From Nitrospirales bacterium (lineage in GTDB: Bacteria; Nitrospirota; Nitrospiria; Nitrospirales; UBA8639), in contig JAJDVY010000017.1 of assembly GCA_022825885.1 (NCBI GenBank), positions 62,001 to 126,000 of the forward strand: a stretch of 64,000 nucleotides of DNA, in the 5' to 3' direction. The notes beneath the pieces were generated by a model that was not told where the DNA came from, searched no databases, and saw only the letters and a list, made by a program, of their open reading frames with translations. Within the stretch, counting starts at the first letter, position 1, and every line of letters starts with the position of its first letter. Shown here piece by piece: positions 15,012 through 23,466 of the stretch. The position numbers and the translations under genes were made by a program.

Positions 15012-16493
15012 TCATACGAACCCCATCAACGGACAGAGGAGGCGCAAGGTCAGCCAGACGAGCACGGCGCCGATGATATTCAAGAACACCCCGGCTCGCA
15101 GCATATTCGGAAGCGGGACGAAGCCGGTGCCGTAGACGATCGCATTCGGCGCGGTCGCAACCGGCATCATAAACGCAAGGCTGGCCCCCAAACAAATTCC
15201 CAGGGTCGGGGGAACCGGGGAAACCCCCGCCGCGGTGGCAATGGAGATCACCACGGGAACGAGCATGCTCGTCGATGCGGTATTCGAGGCAATCTCCGTG
15301 ATCATCAACGCCATGCCAATGGCGACAGCCGTCAAGGTCCACAATGTATTGCTCCCAAACAGCGCCACCAGACTTTCTCCGATAATCTCGGCCAAGTGGG
15401 TTTGGACCATCAGATGGCCAAACGTCAAGCCTCCGCCGAACAATAAGATCGTGCCCCAGTTAATGTTCGCGGCCTGGGTCCATTTCAACGTAAACTCGCC
15501 GGCCTTGAAGTCGATGGGCAACACAAACAGCAGCCCCGACGCGAAAATCGGCACCATTTCCTTGGGAAGACGGGCATTGATGAACGTCACCAGATCGGCA
15601 TCCCGTCCCAACACGATCCCCAACACCCCCGGTCCGAGCCAACACGCGATGGCCAACAGCAAGGCAATACAGGTATTCTTTTGGCCTCGCGTCCAACTTT
15701 CCCGTTGCCGGCGCAGATGCTGAAGCTGCCCGTCCGGATCCGGTAACGTTTTGGGCAGCGGGTGAAACCAAAACAGCACGGTGGCAATACCCAACCAGAG
15801 CACAACGGTCAGCGGAAGGCCGATGGCCATCCAATCGAAAAACGAGATGGCAATACCGGCTTGCTGCGAAAGCAACCCCACGCCAATGAGATTGGGCGGC
15901 GTGCCGATCATCGTGGCAATCCCCCCGGCCGCCGAGCCATAGGCTAATAAAAGAAGCACTCCGGGCTCATGAGTTCCAGGTTCGTCCCGTGCCCCACGAA
16001 TCGTCGAGAGAAGGCCCAGCGCAATCGGCACCATAATCGCCACGGCCGCCGTGTTACTGATCCACATGGACAGGAAGGCGGTCGACAATCCCATGGCTCC
16101 GAATATCCTCATCGGGCTGGCCGTGATTTTCTTGCGGGATAACAGCCAGACGGCAAACCGCCGGTCCAGCCCGTGCACCACGAAGGCTTCGGCTAAAAAG
16201 AAGGTGCCGATGAAGAGAAAAACGATCGGGTGGGCAAACGTCGCCAGGACTTCCCTGGCCGACCCCAACCCCATGGCAATACACAACGCCGCGCCGACCA
16301 ATGAGGTCATGGCCAGGGGAAGGGCTTCCGTGGCCCAACTCACCACGACCCATACCAAAATGGCCGACAGGGTATGCGCCGAGGGCGGCAGACTGGAAAA
16401 CGGGTTGAGATACACCAGGAGCGCCAGCACGGGCGCCGCATACAAGCCGACTCGTTGCCTCATCCCCCAAGCCTGCCGGTCTGCGGTTTTCAT
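15012..16493 (-). CDS. SLC13/DASS-family anion symporter
   Basis: This 493-residue membrane protein has about a dozen hydrophobic segments. It carries both SNT-type signatures of the divalent-anion:sodium symporter family, MWISNTAAVAIMVPIALGLL (143-162) and TEIASNTASTSMLVPVVIS (about 398-416), plus the IGTPPNLIGVGL hairpin near 197. Members import dicarboxylates, citrate or sulfate with sodium; the substrate cannot be told from sequence. ATG 16493 and an internal ATG ten codons later are both possible starts. It sits between a decayed toxin-antitoxin locus and the Fis-type gene. Confidence 0.88.
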   Translation of the reverse strand: MKTADRQAWGMRQRVGLYAAPVLALLVYLNPFSSLPPSAHTLSAILVWVVVSWATEALPLAMTSLVGAALCIAMGLGSAREVLATFAHPIVFLFIGTFFLAEAFVVHGLDRRFAVWLLSRKKITASPMRIFGAMGLSTAFLSMWISNTAAVAIMVPIALGLLSTIRGARDEPGTHEPGVLLLLAYGSAAGGIATMIGTPPNLIGVGLLSQQAGIAISFFDWMAIGLPLTVVLWLGIATVLFWFHPLPKTLPDPDGQLQHLRRQRESWTRGQKNTCIALLLAIACWLGPGVLGIVLGRDADLVTFINARLPKEMVPIFASGLLFVLPIDFKAGEFTLKWTQAANINWGTILLFGGGLTFGHLMVQTHLAEIIGESLVALFGSNTLWTLTAVAIGMALMITEIASNTASTSMLVPVVISIATAAGVSPVPPTLGICLGASLAFMMPVATAPNAIVYGTGFVPLPNMLRAGVFLNIIGAVLVWLTLRLLCPLMGFV

Positions 16494-16501
16494 GCCGATA
16501 C

Positions 16502-16573
16502 TTATGGGACGACTTCAAAGCGCATTTGCCGGAAGTGGGAATCCAGCGTCAATGCCCGACGAATCCATGTGCC
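16502..16573 (-). pseudogene. VapC (PIN toxin) remnant
   Basis: Directly after the antitoxin TGA, in the same frame, 23 codons read GTWIRR followed by ALTLDSHFRQMRFEVVP and TAA at 16504-16502. ALTLDxHF is the C-terminal part of PIN-domain toxins, and TWI resembles their N-terminal xDTSTWI. The simplest reading is an internal deletion that removed most of vapC and left the antitoxin alone. Confidence 0.6.
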
Positions 16574-16819
16574 TCACCGGTACAGCACCTCGTCATGCCG
16601 CGCAGCAGCGTCTCCCGATTCGGAGGCACCAACAGCCGGGGCCCGGCACAGTGTATCCGATTCCAGCGGGATACTGTCGAGCGGCGGATTGTCAACCGGG
16701 ACAATGTCAAAAGCCGGACGACCTCTATACAGAACGGTAAACCGTTCCCCATGCCGCACTTTTTCCACGACATCATGCAACCGCTCTCGGAGTTGTTTCG
16801 CACTGATCATCTCTGACAT
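16574..16819 (-). CDS. Phd/YefM-type antitoxin, now without toxin
   Basis: This 81-residue protein starts MSEMISAKQLRERLHDVVEK and continues HGERFTVLYRGRPAFDIVPV, the fold signature of Phd/YefM antitoxins. Its C-terminus HDEVLYR resembles the toxin-binding tail of VapB-like partners. Such proteins neutralise a toxin and repress their own promoter. The toxin next door is reduced to 23 codons. A perfect inverted repeat (TTAACT CA AGTTAA) lies 19 bases upstream as a likely operator. The antitoxin may persist because it still regulates or protects against a related toxin elsewhere (inference). Confidence 0.8.
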   Translation of the reverse strand: MSEMISAKQLRERLHDVVEKVRHGERFTVLYRGRPAFDIVPVDNPPLDSIPLESDTLCRAPAVGASESGDAAARHDEVLYR

Positions 16820-16837
16820 CAGGCCACCCCCTGAAGT

Positions 16838-16851
16838 TTAACTCAAGTTAA
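16838..16851 (-). promoter_or_regulatory. operator-like palindrome upstream of the Phd antitoxin
   Basis: TTAACT CA AGTTAA (16838-16851) is a perfect 6-bp inverted repeat just upstream of the antitoxin start at 16819. Size and position fit an autoregulatory operator of a Phd-type antitoxin. It is also upstream of the rightward gene at 16921. Confidence 0.5.
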
Positions 16852-16920
16852 TGCTTTTTGATACCGGGTCAAGCATCCAAGCTGCAAACTTCACATCCCG
16901 CGCTATTCATCCGTCATCAA

Positions 16921-17202
16921 ATGGATTTCGGCAAAACGCTCTATGCGCACAGCGGGAAACCGCAGCCGTTATCGGGGGGGGCCAAACAGGAAGTGAGAGA
17001 GTATATCCAATTCGTTCAGGGCATCCGCGGCGCCACTTATGCGGAATTTCAGAAAGGAACGAACTGGATGATGATCCCGAATGCCGTGAAGCTGCCTCAA
17101 TATAAAGACTGGTGGATGTATGAAGAATGGTTGCCCATGAACGTGTGGCGCATTCTCCTGGATGACTCGATGGGCCCGTTCCCCTGGTGCCCAAACCCGT
17201 AG
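16921..17202 (+). CDS. small hypothetical protein
   Basis: This protein has 93 residues if started at ATG 16921; an upstream in-frame ATG at 16858 would add 21 poor-looking residues. The body (MDFGKTLYAHSGKPQPLSGG, then REYIQFVQGIRG, then a Trp-rich YKDWWMYEEWLPMNVWRILL) looks like real coding sequence but I do not recognise it. It has no signal peptide or membrane span. It lies between two decayed toxin-antitoxin loci and reads away from the antitoxin at 16819. Confidence 0.45.
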   Translation: MDFGKTLYAHSGKPQPLSGGAKQEVREYIQFVQGIRGATYAEFQKGTNWMMIPNAVKLPQYKDWWMYEEWLPMNVWRILLDDSMGPFPWCPNP

Positions 17203-17231
17203 CCAGAGTGGCAGCGCCGTAGCCTGCTGTT

Positions 17232-17290
17232 TCCTCTTTCCGTCATCCCCGAAAAAAAGAACTGGATCCCCGGTCGGGTCGGGGATGACA
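17232..17290. repeat. REP-like palindromic element, copy 1
   Basis: GTCATCCCCG (17242-17251) and CGGGGATGAC (17280-17289) bracket AAAAAAAGAACTGGATCCCCG. The same element occurs in opposite orientation at 18091-18155, and related elements at 42782, 43463, 43868 and 62419. No gene is inside. Confidence 0.75.
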
Positions 17291-17334
17291 GCAGGAGATT
17301 CCTCGCTACACCCGGAATAACAATGCTGGTACGG

Positions 17335-17454
17335 TCAGTTCATCATTCTGTCAATAACATGGGTGGCTGTCGCCGCTTCGATCAATTCATTGAAACGGCG
17401 GCGTTCCGGTTCGTTTTGCATGATGGCGATGAGTGTCGATGTGTCGACCACCAT
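17335..17454 (-). pseudogene. VapC toxin, N-terminal 39 codons only
   Basis: The reading starts with ATG overlapping the vapB stop (ATGA) and gives MVVDTSTLIAIMQNEPERRR and then FNELIEAATATHVI. This is the PIN-domain N-terminus with its first catalytic Asp (D4). It then stops at TGA 17337-17335 after 39 codons, where about 130 are expected. The rest of the PIN domain, with the other acidic residues, is absent, and a REP-like repeat follows 45 bases away. It cannot be an active nuclease. Confidence 0.8.
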
Positions 17455-17708
17455 CAGACCGGAAGGCCTCGTTTGTCATAACCGACGATCTCGTCCGCGC
17501 TTCGCCTGTCGCGGCGAGGCAGATTCGTGCAATTCAGAGCAATGTGGTCCAGTTCATCGGCAAGCCGGAGGGCACGCCGGATTTTTTCTACCTGTGCCAG
17601 TCTTTCCCGGACAGCTTGTTTGACGGCTTGGGTCAACGATTCTCCAGTCAGGCTTGCGAGCCGTTTTGTCAAGGCTTCCGTGTCGGCGTCTTTGATAGTC
17701 AGTGGCAT
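17454..17708 (-). CDS. vapB: VapB-type antitoxin (Rv0623-like)
   Basis: This 84-residue protein begins MPLTIKDADTEALTKRLASL and continues TGESLTQAVKQAVRERLAQV, the ribbon-helix-like DNA-binding region of Rv0623-type VapB. The C-terminal RRSADEIVGYDKRGLPV is the usual toxin-binding end with the DEIxGYDExGLP motif. GGAGGATTGATCG precedes ATG 17708. The partner vapC is truncated, so this is another orphan antitoxin. A 7-bp inverted repeat overlaps its ribosome-binding site. Confidence 0.88.
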   Translation of the reverse strand: MPLTIKDADTEALTKRLASLTGESLTQAVKQAVRERLAQVEKIRRALRLADELDHIALNCTNLPRRDRRSADEIVGYDKRGLPV

Positions 17709-17716
17709 CGATCAAT

Positions 17717-17740
17717 CCTCCATGGTTTAAGATATGGAGG
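17717..17740 (-). promoter_or_regulatory. operator-like inverted repeat before vapB
   Basis: CCTCCAT (17717-17723) and ATGGAGG (17734-17740) are perfect inverse copies ten bases apart. The GGAGG ribosome site of vapB is inside the near arm, so binding or RNA folding here could block expression (inference). Confidence 0.45.
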
Positions 17741-17923
17741 AATGAAAGAAAAAATCAATCGGAGCGTCTCGTTGGCATAGGTGCCGATCAATGGGGAACG
17801 CTTGTGACCTTCTGGCCCCGGCCATCCCTTGAGACGAAAAATTTCTTGGTAAAATTCCCGTTGGATTCAGCTTGTACAATGCGCTGTAGAGGGCCTCCTC
17901 TTCTCAATGAGGTCATGTTTATC

Positions 17924-17958
17924 GACAATTTGACATGGCGAATTGTCTAACTAGACAA
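17924..17958 (+). promoter_or_regulatory. promoter and overlapping palindromes before a Phd stub
   Basis: TTGACA (17930-17935) is followed after 18 bases by GACAAT (17954-17959). Two inverted repeats overlap it: GACAATT (17924-17930) with AATTGTC (17941-17947), and TTGTCT AACT AGACAA (17943-17958). This is the expected shape of an autoregulated antitoxin promoter, and the reading frame that follows begins like a Phd antitoxin. Confidence 0.55.
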
Positions 17959-17982
17959 TAAACCGGCTTTTATGGAGAAATG

Positions 17983-18048
17983 ATGAGAGAAATCGGCATG
18001 TTTGAGGCGAAAACCCGTCTTTCCGTTGAAGACTCCAGTCTTATATAG
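17983..18048 (+). pseudogene. Phd-type antitoxin stub
   Basis: ATG 17983 opens MREIGMFEAKTRLS, the conserved start of Phd antitoxins, then runs into unrelated VEDSSLI and TAG at 18046-18048. Only 21 codons remain, and a REP-like element begins 43 bases later. The promoter and operator upstream are still intact, so a very short peptide might be made. Confidence 0.65.
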
Positions 18049-18090
18049 CCCTGCTGCCGGGTGACGCTTTGCTCACCGGACCTCTGTCCC

Positions 18091-18155
18091 CCGTCATCCC
18101 CGACATCCTTAATCGGGGATCCAGTTCTTTTTTTTGGGGATGACGGAAAGAGAAG
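18091..18155. repeat. REP-like palindromic element, copy 2 (inverted)
   Basis: CCGTCATCCCC (18091-18101) pairs with GGGGATGACGG (18136-18146). Its right half is the reverse complement of copy 1 at 17232-17266, including the A-run and the GAACTGGATCC core. The two copies face each other about 850 bp apart and flank vapB, the vapC stub and the Phd stub. Confidence 0.75.
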
Positions 18156-18195
18156 GACGCAGGCTAACGACCTGTTCTCATAAGCGCTGCACAGC

Positions 18196-21100
18196 ATGAA
18201 CAAGCCGTTCCAGGCATCCTGTGACCAACTTTTGGCACCCGTGTTTGAGGCCTTGACCACGCCGGGGGCGCAACCCTTGGTGCTCGGGCCACATGGCCCC
18301 GGCCTCGCGTTCATCCTGAGTCTGCTGCGGACGACGGGCAACGAGGCTTCGGCCTCCGGCCGGCCGCGTGAAGGCATCATCCCCCCTCATTGGCTTATTC
18401 TGACGGCGACCCAGGACGAGGCGGAATCGTTATGCCGGGACATGCAGTTTTTCTTTGACTGCTTCAACCTGCCCGCCGAATCGCTGGTGTTTTTCCCGGA
18501 TCGCGGTCAAGCCCCGTATGAAGCCGATGCGCCGTCCATCGATCTCGTGACGCAACGGATGCGGACCTTGTTTCAGCTACAAACCCATCGTCCCACGGTG
18601 GTCATCACGACGCCGCCCGCCGCCTTGCAATACCTGGTCCCTCAATCCCTTTTCGCGCAATCGTGTTTAACCCTCAAGGCGGGCAGCGTGATTGAGCGGG
18701 AATCGCTGCTGCGCCATTTGCTGCGGACCGGCTATCGACGCGTGTCCGTGGTGGAGATTCCCGGAGAATTCAGCGTTCGCGGGGGTATCGTCGACGTTTT
18801 TTCCACCGGGGCGACCGAGCCCTACCGGATCGAGTTTTTGGGCGATACCGTGGAGTCCACCCGGCAGTTCGATCCGGGCACGCAGGAATCCACCGAACCT
18901 GTTCTCTCTGCGGCGCTCCTTCCCGCCAGGGAATACCTGCTCCCGGCTGACGATTCCGACTACTCGCTGGCCGAGATCCCGCCGGATGCCGAATGGCGGT
19001 TGCCGGACGTCCACCCGTCGATGGCCACCCTGTTGGATTACTTTCCTGCTTCGCCTTTCGTGGTCATGGATCGTCCTATCACCCTGGCGCAGCACGCACG
19101 CGAATGGGAAGAACACCTGCACGCGGCATGGGAGGAACACGACGCGACGGGAACCGGAGTCCCGTATCCCGGCCCCGCTCAACAGTCCGGCGTCTGGGAT
19201 GAGTTCCTGCCGTTCCTTACCGATGGGCCGGTTCTGGCATTCGACGTGGTCGCGCCCTCCGACGGGGCTTGGAGCCCGGTCATCGACCTCCCACTCCAAT
19301 CGGCCAAAAGCGTGGGCCTGGGGCTTCGCGGAACGTCCTTTACCGAGACCCTGACGATCCTGGAACGGCTTCGCCGTGATGGTCCGGTGATGGTCGTGGT
19401 GAGATCCTCTGGACAGGTCGGACGTGTATCGGGGTTGTTTGCCGAGCACCACGCTCCCGTGACGGAACAGAATCTCTTCCCCCACGCTCTCGATTCTTCG
19501 GAACGCTTGCCGTTCTCTATTGTGCAAGGATTTCTTTCCTCGGGGTTTGTGGCGCCGTCCTTCCCGTTCGCAGTGGTGACTGAAGACGATCTGTTCGCCA
19601 AAATTTCCCGGCATCGTCCCCAAGCCAAAAGCAAGACCGCGACCTTTCTCTCCTCATTGGAGGATTTGAACGCCGGCGACTACGTGGTCCACGTACAACA
19701 TGGAATCAGCCGGTACAAGGGGCTTCGGCGTCTCTCCGTACAGGGCTTCGAAAGTGACTATCTGATTCTGGAATTCGCCGGACGGGACACCCTCTACGTG
19801 CCGCTGGACCGGTTGAACCAAGTCCAAAAATTCCGGGGCAGCGATCACCTGGCTCCGACGCTCGACAAATTGGGAGGCACCGCGTGGGCCAAGACCAAGG
19901 CGCGCGTCAAGAAAGCCATTGAGGACATGACCGACGAACTCGTCGATTTGTATGCCAACCGGGAAATCGTCACTCGCCAACCGTATCAGCAGGACGGCTC
20001 TTTGGCCCATGAATTCGATGCGGCGTTCGATTATGAGGAAACCCCGGACCAGCTCAAGGCCATCGACGACATTCAGCGGGACCTCCGGCTGCCCAAACCC
20101 ATGGACCGGCTGGTGTGCGGGGACGTGGGGTACGGCAAAACCGAAGTGGCGATGCGCGCGGCGTTCCAGGCCGTCCAGGATAACCGGCAAGTGGCGGTGC
20201 TCGTGCCCACCACCCTGTTGGCGCAACAACATTCGGAAACGTTTACGCGCCGCTTCGCGCCGTTTCCCATCCACGTGGGGACGCTCTCGCGGTTTCAAAC
20301 TCCCAAAGAGGCCAAGGCGGCGTTGTCCGACCTCGCCTCGGGCGTCGTGGATATCGTCATCGGCACCCACCGGCTCCTTCACAAGAACGTGCGCTTCAAA
20401 AACCTGGGACTGGTCATTATCGACGAAGAGCAATGGTTCGGCGTTCGTCATAAGGAACGCCTGAAACAACTGCGCACGCAGGTGGACGTGTTGACGCTCA
20501 CGGCGACCCCCATCCCTCGCACGCTGCAAATGGCCTTCTCCGGGGTCCGGGACCTGTCGGTTATCGACACGCCTCCGCCCGGGCGCTTGGCCATCCGCAC
20601 CCAAATCGTTCGATTCAATCCCAACCTGATCCGCGAGGCGATCCGCCGGGAGCTGGCGAGACAGGGACAGGTGTTCTACGTACACAACCGGGTCGAGACC
20701 ATCGAGCGGACGGCTGGCTGGCTTCAGGAACTCGTCCCCGAAGCCCGGCTGGTCATGGCGCACGGACAGATGAACGAACACGTGCTCGAAGGCGTCATGC
20801 TCAAGTTCTTTCACGGCGAGGCGGATATCCTGGTTGCGACCTCGATCATTCAATCGGGGCTGGACGTGCCGCGTGCCAATACCATCCTCGTGGATCGCGC
20901 GGATACGTTCGGGCTGGCGCAACTCTATCAATTGCGAGGGCGAGTGGGGCGCGCCGGCGACCAGGCCTATGCCTATTTCTTTTTCCCCAATGAAGAGATC
21001 CTGGGCACCGATGCCCAACGACGGCTCCTGGCGATTCAGGAATTTGCGGACTTGGGTTCGGGGTTTCGCATTGCCGCTGCTGACCTGGAAATTCGCGGCG

Positions 21101-21690
21101 CCGGCAACCTCCTGGGCAAACAGCAGTCCGGCAACATTGCCGCGGTGGGCTTTGATCTGTATATGCAAATGGTGGAACAGGCCGTGCAACAACGACAAGG
21201 CGAACCCGTGGAAGAGGAGATCGAGCCGACGTTGCACGTTCCCGTGTCGGCCTTCATCCCCGACGACTACGTGGAGGACGGTCATCAACGTTTGTCCTTG
21301 TATAAACGGCTCTCCGCCAGCCAGAAGGTCGGCGATCTGGCGTTGCTGCACGGGGAGACGCAGGATCGGTATGGAACGCCGCCCGAACCCGTGGAGCAGT
21401 TGTTTGAGGTCATGCAAATTCGCTTGCTCGCCAAGAAACTGAAAGTGGCGTCGCTGGACGTTGCGAACGGCACTGTGACTGTGACCTTCGCGCCCAGCGC
21501 CACGATTGTGCAGGAGAGTCTCGATTGGCTCATGCAGTATTCGGAAGGCCGGCTCCAATTCCTCTCGCCGGCTTCCTTTGCCCTACCCATGGACCTTGAT
21601 GACTGGCCCGCGGTGATCTCAGTCCTGACTACGTTGTTGAACGGCTTGTTGGATGCTTCCCCGGAACCCATGACCCCCTCGCTCTCATGA
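18196..21690 (+). CDS. mfd: transcription-repair coupling factor
   Basis: This 1164-residue protein has the full Mfd architecture. A UvrB-like N-terminus comes first, then the RNA-polymerase-interacting region (DLNAGDYVVHVQHGISRYKG, about 490-509), then a RecG-type translocase with Walker A DVGYGKTE (about 642-649), DEEQ (about 742-745) and TATPIPRTLQ (about 769-778), and a C-terminal domain that normally masks UvrA binding. Mfd removes RNA polymerase stalled at DNA damage and recruits UvrA. Length equals E. coli Mfd (1148) within 2 percent. The peptidyl-prolyl isomerase gene behind it overlaps by four bases. Confidence 0.98.
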   Translation: MNKPFQASCDQLLAPVFEALTTPGAQPLVLGPHGPGLAFILSLLRTTGNEASASGRPREGIIPPHWLILTATQDEAESLCRDMQFFFDCFNLPAESLVFFPDRGQAPYEADAPSIDLVTQRMRTLFQLQTHRPTVVITTPPAALQYLVPQSLFAQSCLTLKAGSVIERESLLRHLLRTGYRRVSVVEIPGEFSVRGGIVDVFSTGATEPYRIEFLGDTVESTRQFDPGTQESTEPVLSAALLPAREYLLPADDSDYSLAEIPPDAEWRLPDVHPSMATLLDYFPASPFVVMDRPITLAQHAREWEEHLHAAWEEHDATGTGVPYPGPAQQSGVWDEFLPFLTDGPVLAFDVVAPSDGAWSPVIDLPLQSAKSVGLGLRGTSFTETLTILERLRRDGPVMVVVRSSGQVGRVSGLFAEHHAPVTEQNLFPHALDSSERLPFSIVQGFLSSGFVAPSFPFAVVTEDDLFAKISRHRPQAKSKTATFLSSLEDLNAGDYVVHVQHGISRYKGLRRLSVQGFESDYLILEFAGRDTLYVPLDRLNQVQKFRGSDHLAPTLDKLGGTAWAKTKARVKKAIEDMTDELVDLYANREIVTRQPYQQDGSLAHEFDAAFDYEETPDQLKAIDDIQRDLRLPKPMDRLVCGDVGYGKTEVAMRAAFQAVQDNRQVAVLVPTTLLAQQHSETFTRRFAPFPIHVGTLSRFQTPKEAKAALSDLASGVVDIVIGTHRLLHKNVRFKNLGLVIIDEEQWFGVRHKERLKQLRTQVDVLTLTATPIPRTLQMAFSGVRDLSVIDTPPPGRLAIRTQIVRFNPNLIREAIRRELARQGQVFYVHNRVETIERTAGWLQELVPEARLVMAHGQMNEHVLEGVMLKFFHGEADILVATSIIQSGLDVPRANTILVDRADTFGLAQLYQLRGRVGRAGDQAYAYFFFPNEEILGTDAQRRLLAIQEFADLGSGFRIAAADLEIRGAGNLLGKQQSGNIAAVGFDLYMQMVEQAVQQRQGEPVEEEIEPTLHVPVSAFIPDDYVEDGHQRLSLYKRLSASQKVGDLALLHGETQDRYGTPPEPVEQLFEVMQIRLLAKKLKVASLDVANGTVTVTFAPSATIVQESLDWLMQYSEGRLQFLSPASFALPMDLDDWPAVISVLTTLLNGLLDASPEPMTPSLS

Positions 21691-22733
21691 TGCACGCTCA
21701 TCTCTCATCTCGTGTGTTATCCCGGGACCGGCGAGGCTGGCGCACGACCAGGATGCCGGCCGTCCCGGCTATGGTCCTGTGCGTGATCGTCTGTCTTGTT
21801 TCCGTTGTGTCCGCCCAATCCCCGGCAACACCGGATCCCCGATTAACAACATCGGGGACAAGCGGTGAAGGTCAAGCGTTAACGGATGGGATTGCCGCCG
21901 TCGTCAATACCGAGATCATTACGGTTTCAGAACTTCAAACGGAAATAGGAGATGAATTCTTTCGCTTGAAAGCGCGCTATGAAGGCGACGAACTCGCGGA
22001 GCATCTCTCTCGGAAACGCCATGAAGTCTTGAATCGGATGATCGAACGGAAGCTTCTCGTCCAGGAGGCCAAGGCCAAGAACATTTTAGTCAGCGATGAA
22101 GAAGTGGAACAGGTATGGGAACAAACGCGCAGTAACCCTGCCGGGTTCCCACCAACGGCCACTCAATCAAAGGCCGTCCTTCGTGAAGAATTGATGGCCC
22201 GTCGAGTCAGGGATATCGAGGTTCGCCGAGGGATCGTCGTCGTGCCGAAAGAAGTCCGCGCCTACTTCCAAGAGCAACAACAGCGTTTTACGTCTCCCGG
22301 CACACACCACATCCGGCAGATTCTCCTGCTCCCGAAGCTGGATGAAACCCGGGAAACGCTGAAAACACGGGCTGAAGTTCTCATGAGTCAACTCGAAGAG
22401 GGCACGAGTTTCGAGAAATTGGCTGAACTGTTTTCCGATGGGTCCGAGAGTGTGATGGGGGGTGATCTGGGGTTCGTGACGAAAGATGAACTCCTGGCGC
22501 CGCTGGCCGACGCCTTGGACAAGCTCAGCCCTGGGGAGGTCAGCCCTTTGATTGAAACGGAAATCGGGATCCATATTCTCCGGCTTGAAGAGAACCGGCC
22601 GGGAATCACGGAACCGTTTGAGAACGTGAAAGACGCGATTGGGAACCAGTTGTTTCAGGAGAAAATCCAAGAATCCCATGACACGTGGATATCATCGCTG
22701 AAAGACAAGGCCTACATCGAAATCCGGTTTTAG
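21687..22733 (+). CDS. SurA-like peptidyl-prolyl isomerase
   Basis: The 348-residue protein has an N-terminal export signal (basic start, then VPAMVLCVIVCLVSVVSAQS about residues 27-46). An N-terminal SurA-type chaperone region follows (ALTDGIAAVVNTEIITVSEL near 64), then a parvulin domain (HHIRQILLLPKLDETR near 208, FSDGSESVMGGDLGFV near 248, LSPGEVSPLIETEIGIHIL near 277). SurA-like proteins help outer-membrane proteins fold in the periplasm, supporting a Gram-negative envelope. ATG 21687 overlaps the mfd stop as ATGA; a second ATG at 21690 is possible. Coupling to mfd is therefore likely. Confidence 0.9.
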   Translation: MMHAHLSSRVLSRDRRGWRTTRMPAVPAMVLCVIVCLVSVVSAQSPATPDPRLTTSGTSGEGQALTDGIAAVVNTEIITVSELQTEIGDEFFRLKARYEGDELAEHLSRKRHEVLNRMIERKLLVQEAKAKNILVSDEEVEQVWEQTRSNPAGFPPTATQSKAVLREELMARRVRDIEVRRGIVVVPKEVRAYFQEQQQRFTSPGTHHIRQILLLPKLDETRETLKTRAEVLMSQLEEGTSFEKLAELFSDGSESVMGGDLGFVTKDELLAPLADALDKLSPGEVSPLIETEIGIHILRLEENRPGITEPFENVKDAIGNQLFQEKIQESHDTWISSLKDKAYIEIRF

Positions 22734-22820
22734 GGCCCTCCGACGCTTCGCACTCTCGTCACTTGAGCTATATCGAACGTCTGCTTTTAATACTATTGCG
22801 TCATTTTTGCTCCGCAAAAT

Positions 22821-23438
22821 TCAGCCGGAATCGTTCCACGATTCATATCGCGCTCTCAACGCGCTCCAGAGTTCCTGGCGGCCTTCGTTCGTCTTTGAGG
22901 AGTACCCCACCACCGCCTCCTGATTGTCCAAGCCCAGGGTTTGGCACACTTGCAAGAGGGCCGGCCGGCGCCGGCCGCGGGACAGTTTGTCGATCTTCGT
23001 CACCACCACGATGGGGCGATACCCGAGATGGGTCAGCCATTCCAGCGTGGTCACGTCATGGGCTTCGACCCCCCGCACGTCGACCAACTGCACGACCGCG
23101 CACAACTGAGCCCGCTGCGTCAGATAGCGCTCGATCATCGGGCCCCATTGTTCGCGCACCGACCGCGCCGCTTTGGCATAGCCGTAGCCCGGCAAATCTA
23201 CGAAGAAGAGCGGGGACCACGTCTTGTCACTTGTGAGGATACGGAAGAAATTAAGCGTTTGCGTCTTGCCCGGAGTCGTGCTGACCTTCGCGATGGCCTT
23301 GCGATGCAACAACGAATTGATCGCCGACGATTTGCCCACGTTGGAGCGCCCCACAAAGGCGACCTCGGGCAGATGCTCGCGAGGATAGTGCGCCGGCTTC
23401 AGGCAACTCTTCACAAAGTCCGCTGACAGAATCTTCAT
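22821..23438 (-). CDS. engB: EngB/YihA ribosome-associated GTPase
   Basis: This 205-residue GTPase has G1 GRSNVGKSS (30-38), G2-region TTPGKTQT (about 54-61), G3 DLPGYGYAK (about 80-88), where the PGYGYA signature identifies EngB, and G4 TKIDK (about 146-150). EngB is an essential factor in large-subunit assembly. Length matches E. coli YihA (210). It faces the mfd-surA pair tail to tail across an 87-base gap. smpB lies 28 bases upstream on the same strand, so the two form a short operon. Confidence 0.97.
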   Translation of the reverse strand: MKILSADFVKSCLKPAHYPREHLPEVAFVGRSNVGKSSAINSLLHRKAIAKVSTTPGKTQTLNFFRILTSDKTWSPLFFVDLPGYGYAKAARSVREQWGPMIERYLTQRAQLCAVVQLVDVRGVEAHDVTTLEWLTHLGYRPIVVVTKIDKLSRGRRRPALLQVCQTLGLDNQEAVVGYSSKTNEGRQELWSALRARYESWNDSG

Positions 23439-23466
23439 GCTCAGATCACAGACGGCTGCGCCGGCC

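Noticed and set aside
19654-21558. 634-codon frame on the minus strand
   Set aside because: It is the complement of mfd with no motif of its own; long antisense frames are common in GC-rich coding DNA.
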